This document shows, piece by piece, positions 21,275-31,302 of a DNA stretch of 64,000 bases. The stretch spans positions 62,001 to 126,000 of the forward strand of contig JAVXUO010002415.1 of assembly GCA_033065855.1 (NCBI GenBank), written 5' to 3'. This stretch comes from Escallonia rubra. Taxonomy: Eukaryota; Streptophyta; Magnoliopsida; Escalloniales; Escalloniaceae. Below the pieces are notes generated by a model that made no database searches, was not told the DNA's origin, and saw only the letters and a list, made by a program, of their open reading frames with translations. A program made the position numbers and the translations under genes. The stretch's first letter is position 1; the number at the start of each line of letters is the position of its first letter.

Positions 21275-22539
21275 TGTGTAAATAGGAAATGACTGAATTA
21301 TTGGTATATGTATATATATGTGGGTAATGTGTGTTGTGTGTAAAAAAATAAGAGTGTGTAAGGAAGTGGTGTGGACAGCTGGGGGTGTGTGCCATGTTCT
21401 GGGTAGTAGGCAGAGAAGAAGAGAAGAAGAAGTGGATTACTGTATATACATTTAGTGGGTATCAGGTTAGCGTTAAGTATGATGTATGCATGGGGTAGCA
21501 TACACTGATTGTTAACGCGTAAAACTTTTAAGTATAATACTTAAGGCTAAGTTAGAAATTCTAACCAAAATTTATAATTTTCTAAAAATGTATGTATTTT
21601 TTTTTATTTTCTGTAAGTTCAGATTTGTAAAATCTTTTGGAGCCTTTAAACTCATGAAAATATTTTGGAACAATTAGAGTAATGTTTTCATAGTATAAAG
21701 AAGCCCCAAATTAAGTTTTGTGATTTTTATAGTTGATTTGCTATAATTTTCGTATATCATTGGTTGTAGCAAAACGAATAATTTAAAAATAGTTTTAATA
21801 CCTTTTAAATTATGACTTTAATTTTTATAATTTTTAGACATATATTAAGGCTCTATAAAAATTACGAGTCTTTATTTTCAGCTAGAAGCAATTATGGCTA
21901 TTTATGGGTTTTTAGTGTATTTAAAGAAATTATTTTTAACTCAAAAATTATATTTTTATTCCATATGCAGTATTAAGCCCTAAAGAATGTTTAACGAAAA
22001 TTACAAACATTTATGGGGTATTTCTGAGCCTCAAGGAGTGTGACTAGTTTTCGGGTGAGGTTGGCCATGTGTGGGACCCGTTGCGAAATTCGTCGTTTCG
22101 GGTAGAGAGATGAGTACGCTGCGGGCAATTATATTAGGTTTATAATATATTAGTATTGATAGTGTTCTGATAGATGATTTGTCAACCTAGGTTAATTCCG
22201 AGGATTTGATCGAGGGTGTTTTAGCTTCATCTCACTTGGATCGAGGTAAGGAATTTTCATCCAAACCAAACTCCTCATAATTGATTTCATATTTTCTTCT
22301 GCTTTGTTATCGCTATTCTCTTAGATTCTGCTATTTTTATAAAGTCAGATTGTTTGCCTAATAAACCTTTCATTGAGCCTTAAGACGTTAATTTAAACTC
22401 TTATCGGTGCTCATTAATTATTATTCATCGAGCATTGAATAACATGTTGCATTATTGAATTGTTTTCATTCTGTATATTGACATAGGATTCAGCATTTGG
22501 TGTGTTTTGGTGGAGTTGATGAGTATTGGAGGATTTGTT

Positions 22540-22612
22540 GTGGGCTAGTAGTACCTTGATGGACAAACCGGTGTATTGGTGTGGGCTAGTACCTTGATGG
22601 ACTAGTCGGTGT
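22540..22612. repeat. Copies of the 38-bp LTR minisatellite in LTR copy 3
   Basis: Two units of TGTGGGCTAGTACCTTGATGG..CGGTGTATTGG. The same unit occurs in LTR copy 2 (8400-8520) and, three times, in the minus copy at 45006-45125. Confidence 0.7.
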
Positions 22613-23097
22613 ATCTGTGATTATTTGTATCATACCTGGAAACTTTATTTATATCTGATCGAACCAGTAATGATTCTTTTGAAACTCTTAAAAAAAATTC
22701 ATTGAATGGTATCTATGAATTTTTTTGCAAATTTCTTTGTTTGAGCGACCTTACTGAGCTCTTAAAAGCTCACTCCCGTTTGACTTCTTTTTTCGCAGGT
22801 GATAACCAATAATAGATCGCATTAGGTGTGGAATAAATCCGAGCGAAGGAAAGAGAAATCAAGTTTTAGTTTTGGTCATTAGAACCCATCCGTGGGTTAT
22901 TATTGTTATTTAGAACTTTTTACGTAGACTTGATGTTTCAATTATGATACTATGCTAAGAGTAATATTTTACTCAATGGTTTAGTCGCTCTGACTTGCTG
23001 ATGATTCTAAATTAGTTGAGTTTGAGGTCGTTATTGCCTTAGTGTAAATGATCAAGTGAGTGTTAACATTCCGGAAATTCCGGGATGATACAATATT

Positions 23098-25090
23098 CGT
23101 TTATCATTTGTTTATACATAGATACATTGTACGTATCTTTTTTTTATTTCATATGTGACTTTTTTGTAAATCATGTATAAGAGATATAGTCAAATTGTAG
23201 GTCATGAGGTCATTCTTAAAAAAAAAATTTGGCCTACAACTCGTTTATTAAAGCTGTACATTAGGCAACTATTTTTTTCACATTACAACAACTAAAGCTA
23301 ATAAAATTAATAAATTCAATGCATTTATAACTTTAATTGATTATGGAGTTACGCACTTTTATCTTCATGTTAGGGAGTGACTTAAGAACATATAAGTTGA
23401 AAATAAGTTGTAGCAAGGTAGTAAATTGCTTTGATAGAATTTTAGATTATTTGAAGTTAGTTTTAAAATTATGTAAGCCTTACTAATGTAGCCCTCATTA
23501 AATATGCAAAATTAAGTCAAATTTAAAAGTATGAAACCCATCAAACAAAATTTGGAAGCCTTTAGAGATTAATATCATAATAATATAGCTTTAAATTATT
23601 TCTCAGTATTGATTTAGTGATATGCTTTATTATTATTGTTCCTATTTACTCATAAATTATATACACATTTTCTTTATTTTTTTTTCCAAATCCTACATGT
23701 CATTTATGATTTTCGGATCTATTAACTCTCATCGATTCATGCAACAATAATTGCTTAGAGATTAATCAATTTGTAGTCAAAATTGAGGTTTAATACCTAT
23801 GATCAATTTATGATTTATTAATCATTCTTATAAATCATATAAAATAAATTAACTAAAAAATTAGAGTCTTTTTATTGGTCATTAGGGCTCTGTAAAAGAG
23901 TAATTGTTAGAATATATTCGTTTACCATTTATTTTGTAGAACTACATAGCTAATTACATCTATCATTTTCATTTTCCTTAATATCTTATGTGATATCCTT
24001 TTTAAAACCTTTATGTAAGAGAGGATAGTCAAATGATAGGTTGTTAGGTCATGGTTATAAAAATTGGCATACTACTCCATAATTAAAGTGATACATTATG
24101 CAAGTATTTTTTTTATAATGGTTATTCTAACTCATAAAACTAATAAATGCAATTCATTTAACATCATTTTTTTCTTCTAAATCTCCTTTTTTTTTAGAAA
24201 TATGTATTTTGTTCTTCATATTAAATAGTGATTTCAATGACAGATAAGTCAAAATCAAGTCATGTAATGTAGTATATTGGTTCAAGAGAACTTTAGATTG
24301 TTTGAAGTTAGTTTTCAATTTACATAAGGCTTAGTAATACAGTCCTTATTACTTCTTAAAAATCAAGTTGATTTAAAAGTAAGGATCTCATCCAAAATCA
24401 TATTTGGATATCTTTGGAAACACTAATATGTTAAGTATATTGTTTTTAGTTCTTTATAAGTAGTAGATATTAATATACTTTACCTTCATTGCATATTTAT
24501 TTGTTGAAATCATATACAACTATTTATTTTTGTACTAATACCCTATTAAAAAAATTTCTTTACCAAAGGAATTGTAAAATCAATAGATTATATCGATTAC
24601 TATTTGCATTGATTATGACAGATATATGTTGTAGTAAATTGTTACATTATATATATATTTCAAAATCTCACATGCCATTTATGATATTTGGATTTTTGAG
24701 TTTTGATTTTAGTATAAGAGAATGCTTTTTAGAGATTAATAGTCAAAATTGAGTCTTAATTGTTCGATATACTGGTTATGTAGAGTTTAAGAATTAGTTT
24801 TCAGGTTTCAATATAAGGTTTACTAATATATAAATTGATTAATTAAAAAATAAGGATTGCATCCAAGTAATATTAGAGAACTTCGGTGACATTGTTTTTG
24901 TAATATTAGAGAACGTCAGTGACATTGTTTTTGTATAATCATTTTCATAAATCTTATTTTACATAGAAAAATATAATGTGATGATGTGTCGTGAAAAAAA
25001 GATAACATAATGTGCGGATGTTTGTAACGAAGCTATCATTGAATTTTATTGCGTTTCTCGATTCCTTTATATATATATACATATATATAT
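23098..25090. repeat. AT-rich region with tandem ~850-bp diverged repeats
   Basis: No gene is seen. Two diverged direct copies of a long AT-rich unit: TAGTCAAATTGTAGGTCATGAGGTC at ~23189 and a matching stretch at ~24027; TTTAGATTrTTTGAAGTTAGTTTT at ~23442 and ~24291 (offset ~850). A third shorter copy is at ~24785. The block AAGGAtCcCATCCAAA..ATATT recurs here and near 9420, 48.9 and 50.3 kb. Small ORFs inside are not convincing. Confidence 0.6.
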
Positions 25091-25094
25091 GCGT

Positions 25095-25163
<69 letters not shown>

Positions 25164-25173
25164 TAAAAAATGC

Positions 25174-25214
<41 letters not shown>

Positions 25215-25215
25215 A

Positions 25216-26183
25216 TGTAACAGCCCGATATTTTTTTGGATTTAATCAGAAATTTTAGCGGCGAATATTTCTTTAAATACTTATTATCGACGTCTACTTT
25301 TAGAGACGGTATTCTTATTTAGAATCAATATTTTTATTTTTAACAACTTTTGAACGACAAGTTATTTACTTATTTATTTTATTAGTTTCACTATACTTTC
25401 AGCGACGAATAGTGAAATGGGTCATGTAGCAAACCCGTTAAAATTTCTCTAGTGTATTAATTTATCATAAATATGTATTTGGACCTCTTTGTAATAAGAG
25501 AAAGTTACGGGTAAAATTAGAAAACCTAACGAAATTCTAGGGGGCTCTTGGTAACTTGCCAAGTTAGGGTTTTTATATAAAGTTGCACCTAGAGATCAGC
25601 CGACCCTAATGGTTCTTGCTTGTTTTCTGAGTCACGGATGGGAGATTTAGGGTAAGAGAGGAACGGAAAGACGGCAATGGTTTTTCTGGCGAGATCTCTT
25701 CCGGTAAGTTTCTAACCTTTTCTTTTTCCTGGTTTCTTTTTTTCAATGACTTATAGGATTAAGGGGGGGCTATTAATGGATGTGTATTCAGTGTGCTTCC
25801 GTGCGTTTAATGTGAGATTTGCGGGTGAGTTGTGTTTAATAGTGGGATACCGTTAGGACATTGGGTTTTTGGCCGCGAAAGGATACAGCGGTGCAAGGTG
25901 TTTGTGAGAAGCTGTGAGAATGAGACTGCCGGGCATGGGTATTGATGTTATATAGTGTGCCTAAGTGTGTGTTGTATAAACCTATGTGTGTGTACAATCG
26001 GTGTTAATTGTGTGTTTATGGAAGGACAAAAAGGAAAGAGTGAAGTTGTATATGTTTGTGCATCTACTGCCTACTGGTATGTATATATTGATGTGAGTGT
26101 GACTGGGTATAGGTGGTGCAATGGTGTGAATCTGTTGAAAGTGTGAAAACCATAGAAGTTTGTGGGTTTGCCTTAGCTGTGAG

Positions 26184-26219
<36 letters not shown>

Positions 26220-28185
26220 CCACGACTGTCCAGTGAGGGTGTGCGTATGGGTTGTTCGAGTGCGGCGTGATGTGGGTATTTGCATGTAGTGTACGACGAC
26301 TGTGTGTGCATGTAGTGTACGACGACGTAGGAAAGTAGGAAAGAAGAAGAGAAGTACAGAGCGGGTATTTGAGTTAGTGTTACAAGTGTATACGGTAGCG
26401 CACACTTATCGTTAGCACATGAAATTTAGATTGTAATACCTTAGTCTATATTAGAACTTCTGGTAAAGTTTTATAATTTTCTGAAATCGTATGTATTTAT
26501 AATATTTTTCTGTAATTACAGATTTGTAAAATTCTTTTGGAGCCTTTAATCCCTGAAAATGTTTTGAGAAAACTTATTGTAAATTATTTATGGTGTAAAT
26601 AAGACTTAGTTTGAATTTGATAATTTTTGGAGTTTATTTGCTATGATTCCCATGTCGCATTGGTTTTAGCAAAATGAAACATTTAAAAATAGTTTTCATA
26701 TCTTTTAATTTCTCATTTCAATTTCTATAATTTTTATACATATTCTAAAGCTGTTATAAAAATTATGGGACTTTATTTTAAGCTAGAAGTAATTTTGGAA
26801 ATTTATGGGTTTTTATTGCATTTAAGGAAATTATTTTAATTCGAAAATATGCTAAAATTCAGAAAATTCACATTTTGACTTTTGATAATGTTTTAAGCTA
26901 TAAAAGTGTTTTAGTGTAAATTATTATAAATTTTAGAGTGTCGGTACACGTTAAGGAGTGAAAAGGATTTTCAGTTATGTTGGCCGTGAGTGAGAACCAT
27001 TTTGAGTACGCGATTTTGGAGAGAGTGGGTACGCAGTGGGTAGTTGATATTAGGGTTTATAGCGTATTTGACATAAATTATGTTCTAACAAATAAATTGA
27101 CAATCTAGGTTTATTCAGAAAATATTGATCGAGGTTGGTAGCATCGCATAGCTTGGACCGAGGTAAGGAATTCTATCCGAACCCTATTTCGTTATTCTGA
27201 TTTCAAAATGCTTATAACAACAGTTTTACAAACTAGATCGAATGTTGATTTTTATTGATTGATATAAAAATGTTTTTAAATTGCCCATGAAACCCTAAAT
27301 TGAGCCTTATATCGATCGTTTGGAATTTTGTTTCATCTCATCTTGGAATCCATTGTTCGTTTGATATGTTTATTGATTGCTCATCGTAAAGAATTTTTGA
27401 ATTCCATTTATTACTTCTCAATGTTGACATGAGTTAGTAACTCGGGAGCCATAAGGATAGTCTGTATTGGTGGCGTTATAAGGATGGTTTGTTGGATGGG
27501 TTTAACTAGTACCTAGATGGACTAGTCAGTGTACATATGCATATGTAAGTGTATCGAGCACTGCCGGGGTGGCTTTGCTTCTGTACTGCTCATGTTCAAC
27601 GTTTTCTATTTATGTTTATTGCACTTTAAAAATGGTTATCGATTTAAGGGAACTGAGTTGATACTCATCCCTTTGTTTATATTGAAATGTTGTGGTTTTC
27701 TTTAAAAACCCTTTTAAAATTATCGTTTGATTGTACATAGAAAGATTGTTTGAACCGCTCTGTTTCTCCGCTTTCAAAATTTTCTATTGGTTTAAATGTC
27801 AAATCGTCCGTATCGTTTTCTTATTTTTAAATCTTTGTGCGACCTTACTGGGCTCTCAAAAGCTCACTCCCCTTTGACTTCCTTTCCGCAGGTGACAGCC
27901 AGCAGTAGGTTACCTGAATAGGGATTAGAGCCGAGCAAGCGAAAGCGAAGGAATTAGATTTTTGCATTCACAATTAGAACCCCTACGTGAGTAAATATTA
28001 TTGTTTAAATTTTCTTAGACTTAGACTTGGTATTTCAATTGTGACAGTAGATTGAGAGTATAGCTTGATTGACAGATAGTTTCTCTGACAGCTTGTTGCA
28101 TTAGTTATTGAGGTTAAGGACATTATTGTCTTAGTGTTATCGATCGATTGAGTGTTAACATTTCGGAAAATTTTGGGATGTTACG
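25216..28185 (+). mobile_element. Long-LTR family, copy 4 (solo LTR)
   Basis: Starts TGTAACAGCCCGATA, ends TTTTGGGATGTTACG; 2,970 bp. Contains U3 GCGAC motifs (25255-25440), TATATAAAG at ~25573, GAGATCAGCCGACCCTA leader, donor CCG|GTAAGT (25704), GT-rich segment with a GAGA run (26186-26214), AT-rich body, acceptor TTTCCGCAG (to 27891) and U5. If the start is taken at TGTCATG (25211), ATATA flanks both ends, but that lies in TA repeats and proves nothing. No coding capacity. Confidence 0.8.
25704..27891 (+). other. Intron-like segment inside LTR copy 4
   Basis: GTAAGT at 25704 and CTTTGACTTCCTTTCCGCAG ending 27891 enclose 2,188 nt. A CTTAC branch-like motif and a pyrimidine tract precede the acceptor. 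Equivalent sites occupy the same places in other copies (47406 to 44740 on minus; 10376 to 22798 on plus), which supports function; no transcript evidence is available. Confidence 0.5.
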
Positions 28186-28256
28186 ATATATATAAATGCA
28201 TTTTTTACATTCTCACTCTCTCTCACACACACACACACAAAACACATATATATGAA

Positions 28257-28451
28257 TTGTATATATGAATCATTAGAGTACATCTATCTTAAGTGTAAGA
28301 CCATTTTACTTCCTATAAATTTGATATGTTATAAATCCTACTTTACACATTATGATGACGTGTCACACCAAAAAGTTAAAACAATGTATTTATGTTTCTC
28401 GCAGTGAAGCCATGGTTGGATTTTTTGCATTTTTAGGTTCGCTTATTATGA

Positions 28452-28528
<77 letters not shown>

Positions 28529-28719
28529 GGAAATGATCTGTTGCTAGCACTCGGAACTTAACTTAAGTCGCTAGCTGTCTGGTCAATTTCATTTTTAGCC
28601 CCTCAACTTCTAAGCAATTCAATTAAAATAGCCCATACTTCTCAAAAGATTAAAATTGACATCTCTTAAGATTAGAACATGTCTTTCCTGACCAGAGAAG
28701 AATTTGGCCATACAAAACT
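28257..28719. other. Spacer with (TA)n microsatellite
   Basis: No gene is seen. A pure (TA)n run occupies about 28454-28526. A copy of the dispersed AT-repeat (GATGACGTGTCACACCAAAAAG..TTTCTCGCAGTGAAGCCAT) lies at 28350-28420. 28527-28719 is unidentified. Confidence 0.6.
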
Positions 28720-29460
28720 AGAAAGCACGGACACTACTGTGTAGTGTACATGGATGATATATTAGTATTTTCAAAAACTAGAGAAGAACATAAAATCATA
28801 TAAAAAGGATAGCACAAGAATTCATTGACCATGGATATGATTAGTACTATCACAAAAGAAATGTGAATGGGAACAAACGACCATTAACTCTCTAAGATTG
28901 AGAATAGAAGACAGTAGAAAAATTTTCCTTCAAAATCACATAGCTGAAAAAATTAAGTTATTCCCAAAACAAATCAATGTTGTAAAGCAACTTCAAACAT
29001 ATATCGGGTTGTTAAATTACCCAAGGAAATTCAACATGCATTTATCAAACCTAACAGAAGTCTTAAATAAAAAGCTTAGAAAAAGAAAATGGATATGGGA
29101 AGATGAAGATATCCAAAATATTTTTTTAGATAAAAGGTCAACTTAAAACCCTACCAAAACCAACCTTGCCTGAACAAGGAAACAAGCTAGTTCTAGAAAC
29201 TGACGCTTTTGAAAATTGTTTGGGTGTAGTATTAAAAGCAATACCCCCTAATCAAGCTGAAGAATGACTCTGTGGATACTAGAGTAGAACCTTTAAAGAT
29301 ACAAAACTGGTATTAGAACCTAATCAAAGGCGAGATCTAACCGAAAAACTCATGAAAATTCCGTGTTTATTAAATCATATGACAATAATAGAGGTATCGA
29401 TCTCATGGAAAAACTGAGATAACGGGATTATTAAATTAAATAATAGAGGTATCTCATGAA
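28720..29460 (+). pseudogene. Caulimovirid RT-RNase H fragment (integrant, part 1)
   Basis: Left end of a decayed endogenous pararetrovirus (Caulimoviridae, plant DNA viruses that replicate by reverse transcription). It starts just before the RT catalytic motif (YMDD at 28747-28758, intact), then EFIDHG, the thumb/connection region in the ORF 28898-29146 (IGLLNY, WIWEDED) and the start of RNase H (LETDAFENCLG near 29200, containing a catalytic Asp). Frameshifts and stops occur throughout. A second, longer copy of the same region is at 41.7-43.1 kb. The 5' part of RT is absent, so the integrant is truncated or rearranged here. Confidence 0.85.
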
Positions 29461-29589
29461 ATCTTAAATATCTGTAGGACTCTAAACAAGATAACATCTC
29501 AGATATTAATAGAATTATATAACTCAAATAAAAGGTTAGTAAGTGAAAATCAACGTCCTAAACTCAGATAACTTCTTATTGAACTTTGG

Positions 29590-31160
29590 AAATTATGACA
29601 CTACCAACAAGTACTATAACAACGAAACTTCATATTAGTTGAAGAGGTTATAGCATATTGTGGTAGCGATGATGAAAGAAAATCCTCTTCGAATGGCTCA
29701 AAAGTCACCAAAGATTCTGTAAAAGGAATAGGTGCAGAAGAAATAGAAATAAATGATTACTTAGACAAAGTAGAAAAAGAAAAATCATTGAAAAAATCAA
29801 TGATTGATGAAATAAATCCAGCTGTTCTAAAATAACAGCAACATAAACAAGAATAGAAAAGAGTCATATCATAAGTAAATAAGGTGTTTACTGGTATGAA
29901 TTTATGGAGTAGAGAAACTGATCCAAACTATGTAGGAGCATAGAATCCATAATTAAATTTAGAAAAAAAAATTAAATTTAATAAAGCTCCTATAATGATA
30001 AATTTAAAACAAGAATTTGTCCCTAAAAATGGAGGAAATGAGCCCGTAAATCAATACGATATATATATATAGATATCGATATTTTTTTCAAATACTGAAG
30101 AAACAATCGATAATTAGGGACAAGCCTTAAGAATTTTCATAATACGTGGTAATTTAACAGAAAGCCATGCTATGAAACATTTCTAGCAACGCTGCGAGGA
30201 AATGCAGCTAGGTTGTGGAATAGCATAGTAGATGACGAAATAATAATTGAAGCCCAGAGCAAGCTTAACATTTATGAAGAATGAATAATTTTTTATGCAG
30301 ATAACCTCAAACGAGAGTTCTGCAGAATATCTATATATAATATAGGTATTCAAGAAAAAAGTGATTTAACAAATTTGACAAAACAACAAATATGTGATAC
30401 ATAATATTTTAAAAGTTACATTTGTGAATTTAAAAAAATATTTTTACAAGTTAGAACTGAGAGACAGCCTCCATTGGTAAATGAAATTTATTGCCAAACT
30501 CCCTAAACCATGGGACGAGTTAGCATAAAAAGAATTCACTACACTCCTAAATAACGGAATGCTTTGCGATTCTTTAGGAAGAAGGATAGCAACTGTAGAA
30601 CAAGTTCTAAAGAAATATTGTATTAAAGGACATGCAATAAAAGATATGAAAAAGCTCATATGAGTTACGACTGTTGTTTTAAAGTCGATAACATGTTAAA
30701 CATCTATAGATGCGAAAAGAAACTAAACTTCACGAATAAAAAATTCGAGAAGAAAAGGTTTGGAAATGAAAAAAGATATGTGAAGAAATGAAAAAAAAAT
30801 TCAGAAAAGAAAATTTTAATCCATCAAGAGAAAAACCAAAACCATGGGAAAAATATAGTAGAAAGAAATCTAATATTCCGTATAAAAGACCTTCATGTCC
30901 AAAAAGAAAATCAATTGAAGAGTGTGACTGTTGCTGGTTATGTGGTGAAAAATGACATTATGCAATAAATGTCCAAGTAAGAAAAGAAAACAAAATATAA
31001 GATCTTTTTTATTCGCTGAAGAAGATACGAGCTAGCATGAAGACGAAGCAGAAAAGCTTGTTTCAGAATACAACATCAGATGACAAAGAAAGTTTAAACA
31101 AAACTTGAAAAGGCGTAGGCATGATCTTCATGATGTCAAAAACCAACGACCATGAGTAAG
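29590..31160 (+). pseudogene. Caulimovirid coat-protein-like region
   Basis: Remnant of the capsid protein. An acidic N-terminal part rich in Asp/Glu/Lys (about 29640-29835) is followed by a central capsid-like region (about 29980-30660) and a Lys/Arg-rich stretch (30700-30900). A zinc-knuckle motif follows at about 30925-30975 with the Cys-Cys-His arrangement of pararetrovirus coat proteins; one expected residue is replaced by a stop and a frameshift removes the last Cys. An acidic C-terminal part (near 31010-31060) follows. Many stops. It lies upstream of the movement-protein region, giving the order coat-movement, which is the order in cavemovirus/solendovirus-type genomes rather than petuvirus-type (inference). 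Confidence 0.7.
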
Positions 31161-31302
31161 AAATGATTCCCTTATATAATAATATAATTAGTCAGAGTGA
31201 ATCAATTAAGGAAGAAACTCTCGGTTTTACTATAAACCATTGAGAGATGCTTAAAATCAAGATTGGAGAAATATACAAAAAATCCATATTTAGGTTTAGG
31301 AG
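31161..31302 (+). pseudogene. Caulimovirid linker before the inserted LTR element
   Basis: Coding-like remnant between coat and movement protein. It ends at the 5-bp target site AGGAG (31298-31302), where the gag-only LTR element is inserted; the viral sequence resumes at 40134. Confidence 0.6.

Larger units (their letters stand above)
9821..23092 (+). mobile_element. Long-LTR family, copy 3 (solo LTR, split by a gypsy insertion)
   Basis: Starts TGTAATACTCCG at 9821 and ends TTCCGGGATGATACA at 23092. ATATT is directly repeated at 9816-9820 and 23093-23097, so this is one insertion with both ends preserved. The middle is occupied by a 9,695-bp gypsy element (11580-21274) plus its 5-bp duplication, leaving ~3,572 bp of LTR. 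Order of parts: U3 with GCGAC motifs (9868-10100), TATATATATA region near 10265, GAGCAGCCGACC leader at 10291, donor-like CCGGTATGG (GT at 10376), GT-rich segment (11160-11579), then after the gypsy the AT-rich body, minisatellite at 22540-22612, acceptor-like TTTTCGCAG ending 22798, and 3' end. No internal retroelement genes are attached, so it is a solo LTR. Confidence 0.85.
25093..28256. repeat. Inverted flanks (palindrome arms) around LTR copy 4
   Basis: Left arm 25093-25210: (TG)n(AG)n then AATGTAAAAAATGCATTT then (TA)n. Right arm 28186-28256: (TA)n then AAATGCATTTTTTACATT then CTCACTCTCTCTCACACACAC. The arms are reverse complements through the unique 18-bp core and the ordered microsatellites. 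The LTR therefore sits in the middle of what was a long palindrome with a TA-rich centre. Confidence 0.8.

Noticed and set aside
25211..28190. ATATA as target duplication of LTR copy 4
   Set aside because: It lies in (TA)n on both sides, so a match is expected by chance.
30444..30659. 71-codon minus ORF in the viral region
   Set aside because: Antisense shadow of the coat-protein-like remnant.
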